From contig RSEF01000026.1 in NCBI GenBank assembly GCA_003993805.1, positions 4,729,778 through 4,793,777 on the forward strand: DNA of 64,000 nucleotides, in the 5' to 3' direction. A program made the translations under genes and the position numbers. Positions within the stretch are counted from its first letter, which is position 1. Every line of letters begins with the position of its first letter. This document shows positions 1 to 12,360 of this stretch, piece by piece. This DNA is from Himantopus leucocephalus (taxonomy: Eukaryota; Chordata; Aves; Charadriiformes; Recurvirostridae). Under the pieces are notes generated by a model that did no database searches, was not told where the DNA came from, and saw only the letters and a program-made list of their open reading frames with translations.

Positions 1-3000
1 GTTTTTTTCCTAAAACTGCAGACATCCAGCGCTGAGGCTGACCAATTTGCTAGCTTTTACCACACAGTGTCTTTTTGTTCTGGCAGTACAAGAGCCTTAG
101 AATTTATTTTTTTCTTTTTCCATGGGCGAATGAAAGATCTGAAGCATCATCTCTCCACTGAAACTGACCCTCAGCACTCTCTTACGAAATTGCTCAAGTG
201 GAACTCTTGTTTCAAACAATCAGCAGAGTCCGGTCACTATCACTGGACAACCTGTGAGATGTTTCATCGCTCAGTCTGCTGAGCTGCACACTTCTTTTTC
301 CCTCCGCTCACTTGCACTGACTGTGACGCTACTACAAAGCAGCCCAGGCAACTTTGCAACCGCAGTTCTTCACACTTGGCTCAAACAGCGATGGGGGACG
401 GGGGAGGCTAGAACTGCCCTGTAGGTAGCTGGTATTTCATGTGGAGTATTACAATCACGGACAATGTTGCCGTATATGCTGACAAAAACTCAAAAGGAGA
501 AACAAAAGCTACTTTCCACTGGCTGTGCAGAAGGTGCGGCAGTATACGTGCTGGCAACCCTCCTTCAGGGTCTCTAAAGGACTTCCAGCATTTGGGGCAT
601 CACAGGAAGAGAAAGCATGGGGCACAAACGGTGTAACAAAGATGTGTGCAGAGCAGATTTGTGTATAGGGCACAGATAGGTTCGTGTCTTGCAGGCACTA
701 CAAATGTCTCTGGTTTTGAGTGTTTGCGTACTGACAGCAGGAGTGCACCTTTTTGAAGGACTGTGACAGAGAAAGGGCACGGGGCTGGTGACAGTGCTGT
801 TTAGACCCGTCTGGACAACCAAGCAGAGTAGTCGCCGAGTTTTCCACCGGCTGCATCTGCTGGCAAACAACTTGCAGTGCCTTTACTCATAACCAGACTT
901 GCTTCCCAGACAAAGATGATGGAGGGTCTGAGCCCTCATTTGTCCATCGCTACTGTGCACAGTGAGCTCAGACACTGACATCAGGAGGCACTTCTTCACT
1001 GTGCTGCATCACTCTTGGTTTTGGTGAGCCCAGAACATGCCCGAGAGGGATCAGGAGCAGTGGATTGTTAACCAGTCTGGTAAAGGTGCTGAATAAAGGT
1101 AGCTCTGTCTTACAAATGTGCTGCTCTTGAAAGTCAAGACTGCACTTTCGATGGCCACTACACTGTAACAGTGAAAAAGGCACAGTTCAGAGAGCCAAGC
1201 AAGTGGATTTGTTCCTTTACTCCTGCTTTCAAGTGGGGAACGGTACTGAAAACACTTATTTGCTAATTGAAACAAATACTTCTACTTCTAGTGGAACGCA
1301 GAATAAGCAACTCCCAGACTCAGCTACGCAGTCAAACTGGCCCGATGGCATGCTGCAGCCAACCCCAGCTCAGCGTCTGGATGAAATAAAGACCTTGCTG
1401 GGGAGCAGTTTTTTGTGCAGTATACTCAGAGGTAAGCACAACACACAAACTTTTCTCAGAACAGACTGAAATCATCTGTTACCAGTATCACACAGAAGCC
1501 TGAACAGCTATACCAGAAGAAGTGCTTAAATGACACTTGACCAACATAAAAGTGGGGAAGAGAGTTGTCATCTTGAAACTTAAAAAATCATTGGTCTGTC
1601 TTGTAAAGAATGAAGATGAGGGCAGTTTGTACTTCATACTCGTATTTTTGGAAAAGCTTAGTTCTTTCAGTTATTAAACAAGTTGCTTCACTGATACCCG
1701 CTAGCTAGCTATTGTCTGGCTAAAATGGGAGTTTCCGCTTATTCCGTCTTCTTGTATTCTGTCTCCAGACATCATATGTTTTGTGCCGAATGTTTACTTA
1801 TAATGAGATGGTCCACTTAGAAGTCACAGTTCTCATTAACATCTTCTGTTTCAGTACAGTTTTTGTATTTTTGGCATTGAAATGCATTGTGTCCAATGTT
1901 ACAAACAGATACCCACGTACTACAAGCACTACAATTGGCAGCTGTGCCCCCCCCGGAAGTTTAGGTGGCTGCACTTGGCATCCACTGTGAAGACCTCTAG
2001 AAAGCACCATGAAAGGGACTAGAAACTAAGTATGTGACAAAGTTTAGGAATAACCCCCCAAAATAGCCTGTAAAGTATCTGTACGTGTCAGCAAAAAAGT
2101 CCACAATCCTCACAGTCTAAGGCATACCTATTCTTTAAATGTTAACTTCTTTTTGCTTGTGTTGTCATCAAGTCTAGTCCACTTTTTTAATCTGTCAGTT
2201 TCTATCCCCCACTAATTTAATAATCGACTAAAAGATTCAATTTTGAATCTTCAGGAAAACTACCACGTATCCCAAATACATTTTGTCTGTGTTTGGGCCA
2301 CACTCTCCACAGAATGCATTACCACAGGGAGAGGAAATACAAGCCAAGTTTAAAAAAAAAAAAAGAAAAAAAAAAGGCAAGCAGGTGAGATCTTTCTGAT
2401 ATTGTGTTAATGGCCTTAAAGTAATAATCTTAGCAAAGGCAATGTAAGAAATTCAGAGAAGGGAGATAAATGTAGCTGGGTTTCGAGCAGTGAATCTTGT
2501 ATAACACAAAAGCAGAAACAGCTCTTTGCTGACATTGCAATGTCTCTTTCCTATAGAAGGAAATAATAAAAAAAGGGTTTATGTATAAACACAATAGGTT
2601 GAGGCTGCTATTGGCATGTCTAAATTGTGCCTGGATTTTGTTCTGCAAACCTTTTCCATTAACATTTCTGTCAGGAAAGCTAACTCTTTAGAGATGTAAT
2701 GAACCATCTGATTTTAATTTGGTTGCAGAACAAGGGGTTACTCTCTGAACTGTGCACAGCCAAGCTATTGAGCTACACCCAGCTCTGTTTCCTTATACAG
2801 ATGATGATGACTGCTCAAGCACGAGCAGCATGTGGGAAAGCAGCAATCCTCATCCTTGTTTTAAGCAAATTAAAGTAGCTTTGGAACAGTAAGGCTTTTC
2901 TCTGAGAGACACATTTGACTCTCTTCCTCATCACTTTGTCTCCAATTCTTCCAGCCCGACTGTTGCACAAACAACTGCTAATGTGGCTTTTGGCCCTTTC

Positions 3001-4744
3001 TCTTCTTTTCTTCCCTTGGTGCAGGAACTGTAGCATCTTCACCCTCTTCAGTCACTATCTTCACTTGGCATCTCCTGCTGATTTCTTAAATGCTTGCACA
3101 GCCCTGCACAAACACTGCTGTTTATTTCATTTCAGCTCTTGTCCAAGATAAGACTATCTACACAAGATCCTATGGGACATCTTAGGATTCTACAAGATTG
3201 TGCTCTAGCAAAGCTAAAGCCCTGGTTGAGTGCTTTAGTGCTGCTTGGGATTCTAGTCTGAGCAAGCTAAACAGAAAGGAAGAGGGGGAACTTCAACAGT
3301 AGTTGACCCACACCCAGAAAAAACATCAAGACATGCTGGGAAATCACAGTGGAACTGCAGAGCCCGATCCCTCTTTTACAAAACCCTGTTTGTCCCGGCT
3401 GTGTGCGGCTGCCTGCCTGCTGGCTGGACACAGTGTAATTCAGGGCCAGCTGAGACATGTCAGGCAAAAGGAGGCAAAGAGACAGGGGAGGAGCCTCACT
3501 TGGTAGTTTTTTTTTTCTGTTTATACCCTGTCTCTGCTTATTAAGTCTTCACAGAGGAAATACAATGTCTGCCCTTAACTGCAATTTGAGGTCATTGTTA
3601 ATGTCTCTTATTCCACCAATGCCTGCTGCTGATTTGTTAACCCAACGTGTGACTGAATTAAGTCAGCACATGGTAGTTACCTAACATATTACTGCTGCTG
3701 GTCTTCTAGCATAAAATTGTTCTTTAGTGTAAAGTTTTAGACTTTTGTCTTACACTTTTCCACGCCCAAACAGATGTGCATATTCTCCAGATCGAAGGAA
3801 GACTAGCACTGGCACTGGATCTGCTATGCAGTGACATTGTGGAGCTTCTTGATCATGGAACTCTGAAAAAAGGAAGGTGTTGCCCTGTACATAATTCCCA
3901 GTACTATGTCCACAATGGCTTGAGCTATGCCATACCTAAGATGCCAATCCAGGAGTAGCCTGTCACTCACAGTGCTCCTATGTAATACCCATATTTGTCC
4001 TAATAGCAGCTTGAACATGGAGAAATCCCATCTGCCCTTGTGCGATGGGATGCTTGAGCCCTTCTGGGAAGTGGCCTGGGCTTTATCTGCCCAAAATCAG
4101 CAATGTGGTGCGTCCTGAAAGGGGAGATGGGATAGATGGAGGCTGCTGGAGGCTGCTGAGCCAGCCAGAGCGGTGGGGCCTGTCCACACGGCAGGTAAGC
4201 GTGGATGTTGAGCGTGTGATAACGGCATGATTCGCTGGGGCTCCCCCCCCTTCCACCAGTACTACCTTGGTAGTCCCCACCCTAGCCCAAGGACACCTCT
4301 GCAGACACATTAACTGAACGGATAGCTACTTTAGCCAAGGCACTGCTTCTCCCCTCACTACTCTGCAGGGTATCTGCAGCCAAGAGACTAGCCCTGGCCA
4401 AAAAGGTTGCTGCAAAAATCACTACAGATTTTACTCCTGGGAACATGCTGTCGCCATATGGTCTCCACATTAATAACGCCAAACAAGTGCTTCATAAACA
4501 GTGTTCTAATAACAAATACCAGAGGAATTAATAATAATCTAGCTATTATTTTCTAATGTTCTCACTTTATTAAGAACATTTATGCTGTCTGAATGAGCTC
4601 TTCCGGAAGAACAACATCTGGCACCCACATGAATACCTGATGAAATCTATACGATCCTGGGTATCTTATAAATTTATTGTCAGCAACGGCATCCACTTGT
4701 GCCAGCACGGCTTACAGTAACATTATGTTTTTCTTTTGTTCTAG
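1..4744. other. NGF 5' flank / intron, no exon identified
   Basis: This stretch ends at a good splice acceptor: a T-rich tract followed by CTAG at 4741-4744. It therefore holds intron, and possibly the small non-coding 5' exons of NGF. Mammalian NGF has several small upstream exons, but I cannot recognise any of them here by sequence. The open frames in it are short, show no family signature and overlap on both strands. A short A-rich run lies at about 2350-2375. I see no other repeat family. Confidence 0.6.
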
Positions 4745-4756
4745 GTGCATAGCGTA

Positions 4757-5476
4757 ATGTCCATGCTGTACTACACTCTGATTATAGCTTTTTTGATCGG
4801 CACACAGGCAGCTCCAAAGTCAGAGGACAATGCTCCACTGGAGTATCCTGCAGAACACTCCCCGCTCAATACCCACCAGAGTAACAGACACCACATTCCC
4901 GAGGCAGCTCCACAGACATCCCACAGCCACTCTACTTGGACAATAGGTAGAAGAGAAGCTATAAATATCACCATGGACCCCAAATTTTTTAAGAAGAGGC
5001 GTTTCCGGTCTCCTCGGGTGCTGTTCAGCACACAGCCCCCCCCGGTGTCAGGGCAAGGACAGAACACGGGACTTCTCAGCGGTGCAGGTTCTCTCAACAG
5101 GACTGCCAGGACCAAGAGAACTGCGCATCCTGTGTTACACCGGGGAGAATTCTCAGTGTGTGACAGCGTCAGCATGTGGGTCGGGGACAAAACCACAGCC
5201 ACTGACATTAAAGGCAAAGAGGTGACAGTGTTGGGAGAGGTCAACATTAACAACAACGTTTTTAAGCAGTACTTTTTTGAGACCAAGTGCAGGGACCCTA
5301 AGCCAGTCTCCAGCGGGTGCCGAGGGATCGACGCAAAGCACTGGAACTCTTACTGCACCACAACACACACGTTTGTCAAAGCGCTGACGATGGAGGGCAA
5401 GCAAGCAGCCTGGCGATTCATTCGGATTGACACAGCCTGCGTGTGCGTGCTCAGCAGGAAGTCAGGGAGACCCTGA
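4757..5476 (+). CDS. NGF: Prepro-nerve growth factor (beta-NGF), complete coding exon
   Basis: NGF is a secreted neurotrophin. It acts as a homodimer on TrkA and p75NTR to support sensory and sympathetic neurons. The exon begins right after the acceptor CTAG at 4744, and I take the ATG at 4757, which gives 239 aa against 241 in human. Residues 1-18 are a hydrophobic signal peptide starting [10 protein letters not shown]. The prodomain has N-glycosylation sites at N70 (NIT) and N114 (NRT) and the conserved basic stretch [10 protein letters not shown] near residue 80. Furin-type cleavage follows RTKR (118-121), releasing a 118-residue mature chain. That chain has the six cystine-knot cysteines at mature positions 14, 57, 67, 79, 107 and 109, which equal the human positions minus one. 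The frame stays open from the ATG back to the acceptor, so a longer start in an upstream exon, as in mammals, is possible. The mature part is highly conserved; the prodomain is more divergent. Confidence 0.97.
   Translation: MSMLYYTLIIAFLIGTQAAPKSEDNAPLEYPAEHSPLNTHQSNRHHIPEAAPQTSHSHSTWTIGRREAINITMDPKFFKKRRFRSPRVLFSTQPPPVSGQGQNTGLLSGAGSLNRTARTKRTAHPVLHRGEFSVCDSVSMWVGDKTTATDIKGKEVTVLGEVNINNNVFKQYFFETKCRDPKPVSSGCRGIDAKHWNSYCTTTHTFVKALTMEGKQAAWRFIRIDTACVCVLSRKSGRP
5120..5473 (+). other. NGF: Mature beta-NGF chain
   Basis: This is the 118-residue product after cleavage at RTKR. It begins [15 protein letters not shown] and ends VLSRKSGRP. It contains the [15 protein letters not shown] and [14 protein letters not shown] blocks, which are hallmarks of the neurotrophin fold, and the buried Trp residues of the dimer. 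No cysteine is missing, and nothing suggests a pseudogene. Confidence 0.95.
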
Positions 5477-5601
5477 GATGGAGCTAAACCCCACGACAAC
5501 ACCCTCCTACCCCCCTACCTCAGTCTGTAAATTATTTTAAGTTATAAAGGACTGCATGGTATATTTATAGTTTATACAGTACAGAAAGAACCTCATTATT
5601 T

Positions 5602-5607
5602 ATTAAA
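5602..5607 (+). promoter_or_regulatory. NGF: NGF polyadenylation signal (ATTAAA)
   Basis: ATTAAA lies about 125 bases after the NGF stop, in an AT-rich 3' UTR (5477 to about 5625). The surrounding text, including the 'tttatagtttatacag' segment, resembles the end of the mammalian NGF 3' UTR as I remember it. The short UTR fits a single terminal exon. The exact cleavage site is not visible. Confidence 0.7.
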
Positions 5608-5625
5608 CTCTTTTGGAAACCTTTT

Positions 5626-8600
5626 GTGTTTTGCTATTTATTTACTGTCAGAACCCTCCAAAAGATGTTCACCTTACTCTCACTCAGCCCTACAACTCTG
5701 AAATGTTCACAAGGCCATTGAACAATCTTTGCTTGCCATTCTACTAAAAGAAAACATTTTTCACACATATTCCTCTCTTCCACAACAAAAGACTTTTCCT
5801 CACAAAACCTGCCAGTTTACTGTGAAAATCTTGTAGTTTTATTTTAAATTGAAATTTTTAGTCCAACTGCCAAGAGACTGAAAAAGACCTTTCAAAACTT
5901 GCTTTGTTTTACTAATTATCCATAAAGATATTAATCTTACATAACTAATCACCTTAGTGAACTCCTGGTAGAAATACCAGTTCTTCATGTTGCTAGATAA
6001 ATTTCCAAGACAGACCTTTAGTGGATTATTTTAAATTGCCAAATTATTTCCACCGCAAAAATAATCCATTCTGAATTATTTTGGAACATTTGTGTGCACA
6101 TAAGTAGAATCTAGATATATGTATTTTTGCATTAAAATTATATTTTACAGCTCATTACTTAAGAGCTATATTAGAGTGATGGGATTGCAAATGTCAATAT
6201 ACATACATAAATAAAAAAGTTCATGTGGCTTATAATTAAAATTTGAAAATTCTCTCAGGCTAGTATTTTGGCAATGAGGACTTGACATAGGAGCAAGTCT
6301 TTTCATGCACGATAGAACAAAATTAAAAAAAAAAAAAAAACCAAGCCAACAAAAATCACTGAGGCTGTGTTTTAGCAAGGAGCCCCAAAATAACCCTATG
6401 CTCATAATTTCTGTGCTTTGGGGAACATTGGTCTCTAGACCATGGTGGACCCTGAGGCCTGCGATGGGTGTTTCAGTCATTGCACACTGAATAAAATTTC
6501 TGATTTTTTCATTGTTTCCTTTGGAAAAGCAGCTGTTATCCATTGCAGAAGCCGTTTCAAAACAAATACCAGTAAGGTTTCTCAACTTGGTTTCTTCCAA
6601 ATCCTAGAGGGCACACTTTCACACTTGCCTTCCCTCACGCAGTTATTTCTCTAATGAAAAAAGCAGACCTGACAGGAGATCTCCAGAGAAAATGTGTTGT
6701 GGTAAAAGTGCACCAGTTGAAATAACCAAATCTAGGCAAGATATGCTTTCTGGTATGACAGTGCCAGTCTGTGTGAAGTGGGAGGCACTAAGACAGAGAC
6801 CATTCCTGACAGTCACTGGTGTGCCACTTTTCAGCCCCCTCTAGTAGGTGGTTATGGTGTGGGACAGCACTATTCCAGGGAGAATGCTTTCCTCTCTCCA
6901 GAACAACATATTTGCAATATTTGCATGAACAGTCAGTTATCTGAAAGGCCAAGGAGAGGGCAGGCTCCTGACTGTCCTGTGTCCTCCAAATAATGACGAC
7001 TTGTTCTGGAGCAGGGGGAGGCAATGAAGACTAAGGAATACTTACAGTGCAACCGTGTAGGCATCAGATGTTCAGACTCAGTAGCAGAACACAACAGCAG
7101 TGGCAGCCACCTGCCAGTCATCACAGGAGAGATGGAGGGAGCTCAGTGAAACGCATGGTATTCCGAAGCAAAGAAAAACGTGGCATTGGGGCAGAGTCCT
7201 GTCTGAGCTCTTTGGTGGCCTTAAAACAATGGACAAAATAACAAATCTGCTTTAGAAGTGCTCTTTACTATAGATGACACAATGCAATGATGAAAAAATG
7301 AAGCTGCTACTCATCCAGGACTTCCAGGTTTATGGAGACTGCCATTATTTTACCACTGACATAATGAAACTGCAATTGAAAGTGTCTCATGAATGCCTTT
7401 GGTAACTCCAAACATGTGTAAGACTTGGCATTTCTTCAACCAGCCCTGAAACTGAGGACTTTCTTCATAAAACAGTCGTGGGAGCTGACATTCCTTCCAC
7501 ATGCAGCCCACTTAGCAGTTCCTCTGACAATACCTTAAAGAAAATTCTTGCCAAGAACAAGGTACTACTATCTGTAACACCCAATCTGAGGGACAAATGG
7601 CTGTCAGTAAAAGCTCTATGAACTACCGCTATAAATCTGGACCTTGACTAAAATTTCTACTAGTAACCATTTAGCTATTCATTATTTAGTCTTGCAGATA
7701 TTGATGTGATCTATTCCACATTTATTCCTTCAGCTGATTTTTATTTTGTGCTCCCAAGACTGAAACTAGGCTACTGGTTCATCCTTCATGACGCTGACCC
7801 ATTACATTACTGACGTTTCTTGCCTGTTCATAAAAAAGGTCTCAAAAGGGAGGGTGGAAGAGTGAAAAGGACACTTCGATGCATTCATACTTGATCTTGA
7901 TCCCACTGTTAATTGCAGAATCTGGAATTCCAGACTTTGAGCTACACACGCAAGCCTGTAACTTAAATTCTAAGGGTGTGTATCATTTCTCTCCCTGCAC
8001 ATGTTATTGTTATGCCTGTGCGACATGCTGATGTGACCAATGATCTACCAAGAAGTGGTGAAGTATTTCAAGACATTAATTTAATTAGAATGTGAGGGTT
8101 TATGATTATAAAGTAAGAAAAACCTGGAAAAGTGCATTCTTAGAAAGAGAATTATTACCATATTTAAATTTTTGTACTAACTGTGCGCTTAGATGGGAAG
8201 ATAAGGCTCCACCTCTGACCACTGCTACACAAACCCAGTCTGTGAGAATCCCCCTGCAGCATTCAAACTTCATTCCACTTACAGATGTTTGTGCCACATT
8301 TAAAGACTAGGATTTAAAACAACAGTAGTCCTAGCCATTCTTGCAGTAACTGGCATCATGCTCAAGCAGAGTTGCATGCCATCTAAAGAGGTTAGCATCA
8401 TACAATAAGGATAACCTGAACAGCCAGAAACTAAGTACAGAACTGACTGCCTGGAGGTATAAGGAATTTTCATCTCTGGACATGCCAGAGAACAGATGAG
8501 ACAAATATCTGCCAAAAACGCATCTGCCGTAAGATACAAGGACTACACGACTTTCAGTGACATCTGCCATAATTTGCATGCTTCCAGACTCTTTTTGTTG

Positions 8601-9384
8601 GAAGTCACGCTCATAGCTGTCACCCATCTACAGAAAGGCTGAGAAAGAAATTTTGAACATTTTAAGTTATGTATGTGGACCCTGTTTAAACATGGCCCCA
8701 TACTTTTGGAATTTCAACACATGGATGAAGGAGTATGAAACTCACGCAATAATTGCTGCGTAGAAACTCTCAAATGCTAGTGGTCTACGGCACAGCAGGC
8801 TGGGTTATAGAATCAGAAACAGAACAAAATCTGGGACAGCATTTTTAATACCATTGTTGATACTCTGGAGGCTTAGCCTTCCAAACCATAGTGAAGCCAG
8901 TAACAAGACATCTTTCATAAAGACCTTCTGATGATCCTAATAAAAAGTATCTCTTAGCATCCTACATCAGAGACAGGTGAGCTGTCATGGAAAATTACTC
9001 TACACAAATAGATTGCGAGGCTATCTTAAAAGCCAGTGTTTCCCACATCAAACTAGCAACTTGGTCTCAGAATGCAATGCCTCCAGGAGGTGAATCAGTG
9101 CATGCATTTGTCACTGATTATCCTGACTGCTCTCTGCTTCCTGGGAAAACAACTGGTATCTTAAAAGCAAAGGGCTACATCAAGATTTAATTAGAAAACT
9201 AACTCAATGCCAAGCTGTTGTTAATTTTTTTTTCCCCACAGATAGGGGGGAAATTTTCAGCTAGAGATGCCTGAGATACCATCTCAGTTGTAGTGACTTG
9301 ATCTTTTACATCATCAGGTTATACTAGATTGGTGTACACAATGCTTTCTGGGTAGAGTACAGAGAAGGCAACAAACCCCCTTGT
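5626..9384. other. Intergenic DNA downstream of NGF
   Basis: AT-rich sequence with no recognisable gene. It holds an 18-base A run near 6324-6341 and scattered short open frames without family features. I found no RNA gene or repeat family before the CR1 that starts near 9385. Confidence 0.6.
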
Positions 9385-10438
9385 CTTCAGGTGGTCTTGG
9401 ACGGGCGTATGTTTTGCTGGGTTAAAAACTGGCTGGCTGGCCGGGCCGAAAGGGTTGTGGCGAATGGAGTTCAGTCCAGTTGGCGGCTGGTCACAAGTGG
9501 TGTTCCCCAGGGCTCAGTATTGGGGCTGGCTCTCTTTAATATCTCTATCAATGACCTGGATGAGCAGATCGAGTAAGTTAGCAGATGACACCAAGTTGGA
9601 CGGGAGTGTTGATCTGCTGGAGGGTAGGAAGGCTCTACAGAGGGATCTGGACAGGCTGGATCCATGGGCTGAGGTTCAACAAGGCCAAGTGTCAGTCCTG
9701 CACTCAGGTCACAACAACCCCATGCAGCACCACAGGCTTGGGGCAGAGTGGCTCGAAAGCTGCCCAGCAGAAAAGGACCTGGGCCTGTTGGTTGACAGCC
9801 AGCTGAATATGAGCCAGCAGTGTGCGCAGGTGGCCAAGGCGGCCAACATCATCCTGGCTTGTATCAGAAATAGTGTGGCCAGCAGGACTAGGGAAGTGAT
9901 TGTACCTCGGCACTGGTGAGGCCGCACCTCGAGTACTGTGTTCAGTTCTGGGCCCCTCACTACAAGAAAGACATTGAAGTGATGGAGCGTGTCCAGAGAA
10001 GGGCAACAAAGCTGGCGAGGGGCCTAAAGAACAAGTCTTACGAGGAGTGGCCGAGGGAACTGGGGTTGTTTAGCCTGGAGAAGAGGAGACTGAGGGCAGT
10101 CCTTACCGCTCCACAACTACCTGAAAGGAGGCGGTAGCGAGGGGGAAGTTGGTCTCTTCTCCCAAGTAGCAAGCCATAGGACAAGAAGAAATGGCCTCCA
10201 GTTGCACCAGGGAAGGTTTAGATTGGATATTAGGAAAAATTTCTTCATCAAAAGGGCTGTCAAGCATTGGAACAGGCTGCCCAGGGAAGTGGTTGAGTCA
10301 CCATCCCTGGAAGTATTTAAAAGATGTGTAGATGTGGCGCTTCGGGACATGGTTTAGTGGTGGACTTGGCATTGCTAGGTTAATGGTTGGACTCGATCTT
10401 TAAGGTCTTTTCCAACCTAAATGATACTATGATTCTAT
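9385..10438 (+). mobile_element. CR1 LINE, 5'-truncated 3' half with broken ORF2
   Basis: This is a degenerate copy of the avian chicken repeat 1 (CR1) non-LTR retrotransposon. On the plus strand it encodes pieces of the ORF2 reverse transcriptase in shifting frames: the [10 protein letters not shown] motif near 9500, the ADD catalytic motif as LADDTKL near 9585, then LEYCVQFW near 9930 and [10 protein letters not shown] near 10070. Premature stops and frameshifts interrupt it. It is truncated at the 5' end, as most CR1 copies are, and ends near 10438 in the octamer-type tail ATTCTATA, with no poly(A). It cannot make a functional enzyme. Confidence 0.93.
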
Positions 10439-10497
10439 AAGGATTGAAAACAATTATGGCTAAGAAAAAGGAAAGCTACTTCATTTAAAATAAGATC

Positions 10498-10565
10498 AAC
10501 AAGAAGGGCCAGAAGGAGGACTCGGGGAACTACAGGCTGGTCAGTCTGACCTCAGTGCCTGGTAA
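10498..10565 (+). mobile_element. CR1 fragment, N-terminal RT region, cut by assembly gap
   Basis: Translation of the plus strand gives KEDSGNYRLVSLTSVPG. This is the CR1 and LINE reverse-transcriptase segment usually read as DPGNYRPVSLTSVPGK. The match runs straight into the N gap, so the rest of the copy is not visible. It lies only about 60 bases after the end of the previous CR1. Confidence 0.85.
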
Positions 10566-10665
10566 NNNNNNNNNNNNNNNNNNNNNNNNNNNNNNNNNNN
10601 NNNNNNNNNNNNNNNNNNNNNNNNNNNNNNNNNNNNNNNNNNNNNNNNNNNNNNNNNNNNNNNNN
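10566..10665. other. Assembly gap, exactly 100 N
   Basis: Exactly 100 N, a conventional placeholder for a gap of unknown size. Both edges are CR1 sequence reading towards the gap from opposite strands, so the missing piece is probably repetitive. The real distance is unknown. Confidence 0.95.
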
Positions 10666-10725
10666 GTGGGAAACTGTGTCAAAAGCTTTACTAAAATCCA
10701 AGTAGACATTCTCCCTCTTTCCTCA
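10666..10725 (-). mobile_element. CR1 fragment, RT domain, opposite orientation
   Basis: The minus strand translates to VYLDFSKAFDTVSH, a hallmark segment of the CR1 reverse transcriptase palm. It is cut by the N gap at its 3' side. Its orientation is opposite to the CR1 piece on the left edge of the gap. Only about 60 bases are recognisable. Confidence 0.85.
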
Positions 10726-11555
10726 TCCATAGGAAAACAAATGGAGGTACTCTCATTTCTCAGTGCCTAGCTCGCTACTGGAGTCAGATCAAAAGAGCAC
10801 ACCTTGCATTTGAATGGAATGCAAAGAGATCTGAGCTGGTTCATAGATCCTGTGAGGGCTTGTCCGACAGCCTCCAGCCAGCTATTAGCAAAGCTTTATC
10901 CTCTGCACACAGTTTTCCCTTGCTACAAGAAACGTCACGCATGCATGTCAGACTGTCAAATAACATGTCCTACCGCAAGGTACTGTGAACAGGAAAAACT
11001 CCCACTGTGACTTGATATTCATGAGGAAACAAGCACAGAAAGCCAGAAGTGACAGGTCGGCAATACAACTATTTTTTTAAAGAAGCTTTTCCCAACTTCA
11101 AATTATTTAACTAAATAAGGGCAAAATGGCAGCCAACTAACTAAACGCTGCCAGCCAAGACAATTTATCTGGCTCCCAGTATGGTTCTTGCACCCCTCTC
11201 TGATCAGGAAGCTGAATTTTCACATTTGTATGATGCTGGGCTTATCTGGAAGCCCATGCAGCTGTGAACTGAAAAAATGAAATTACAATTTGGTTGGCTC
11301 TACGCTCCTCTCCCCGAGCAGGACATCCTTCAGCCAACTGAGCTGTGCCGAGCACGCAAGTGGGCACAGCAGAGTTTAAGGAACTCCATGCAAGAAAGTA
11401 CCCAGGGCAAATGCTGCTGGAGACACGAATCCGGGTCAGAAGCAGAGGTTTAAATGAGAGGAAAAAAGAGTAACTAAGGGCAAGAAGAATCAGGAATTAA
11501 AAAACTCAACACAAGTAATATTTGTAGGGGCACAATGGGAAGGGGCAGACTATAA
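10726..11555. other. Intergenic DNA between CR1 cluster and first CpG island
   Basis: Mixed-composition sequence with no gene or repeat family that I can recognise. Confidence 0.5.
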
Positions 11556-11559
11556 AGAC

Positions 11560-12360
11560 TGCAGGGAGCTGGAACCAGGAACCAGCCCTCAGAGGGGCCG
11601 CGGGCCCAGCACCGAGAGACAGCAGCCGTGAAGTCGCGCCAGGCCGTTGGCGACCCCGGGACAGGCCCGGGCGCCAACAGCCCCCGCTGCCCCCACCACG
11701 GCCGGGCCTTCCCGGGAGGCCGCCGGGCCCTGCCCCACCGCCTGCCCCGTGCCTCGGGCCGCCCCCGGCGCCAGGCCCCGCCACCGCTTACCTGCTGCCT
11801 CAGCGGCCGCGGCTGCCGGCCTCCGGGGCGGGCCCCGGGCGGCCCCGCGCCGACCACAGCCGGGCCGGGCCCCGGGCGCGCCCCCAACCCGCCCGCCTCA
11901 GGCGGGACCGGGCGGGCGCCCGAGGCGAGGGCCCGCGGGCGCGGGCTGCCCTCGCGCCTCCCCTGCGCGGCGGGAAGGGCCGCCGAGGCGGGCGCTGCCC
12001 CCTGCGCCGCGCCGGACGGCGCGAGGAGCCGAGTGGAGGCGCCGCCGACAGAAACGAGCCCTTCGGACTGCCCCCGGGCCGGGCGCGACCGGCAGAGCGG
12101 CTGCAGCTCCGTCCGCGGGGGGGGCCCTGCCCCGCCTGGGGGAGCCGAGCGGCGCCGGTGCTTGTGAGGGCGGGAGAGTGGCACCTGGCTGGGGGCGAGG
12201 ACGAAGTACTTCCAGCTCTGAAGAACAAATGAAACCACCTGGGGAGAGGCGTAAGGAAACCACCTGGGGAGAGGCGTAAGGAAAAAAGGGAGTAGGGGAC
12301 TTGAGGAGCCACGAGGACTGCGACAGAGGCTGCGAAGGTGGCGGTGGCAGAAGCCGAAAC
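11560..12360. promoter_or_regulatory. Orphan CpG island 1
   Basis: About 800 bases are very rich in G, C and CpG, in contrast to the AT-rich flanks. Long overlapping open frames exist in several frames on both strands, but their composition (Ala, Arg, Gly and Pro only) is what CpG-rich DNA gives by chance. No domain is seen. The nearest genes are NGF, about 6 kb upstream, and TSPAN2, about 14 kb downstream. It may be the promoter of a non-coding RNA or a distal element. Direction cannot be told from sequence. Confidence 0.55.
12231..12280. repeat. Perfect 25-bp tandem duplication
   Basis: Two exact head-to-tail copies of a 25-base unit (12231-12255 and 12256-12280). Each contains CCACCTGGGGAGAGGCG. 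They lie at the edge of CpG island 1. The lack of mismatches suggests a recent duplication. Confidence 0.95.

Noticed and set aside
1..4744. Search for NGF upstream exons
   Set aside because: Several GT and AG pairs exist, but none can be tied to a known NGF 5' exon without transcripts.
4771..5286. 171-codon minus-strand frame
   Set aside because: Shadow of the NGF coding sequence.
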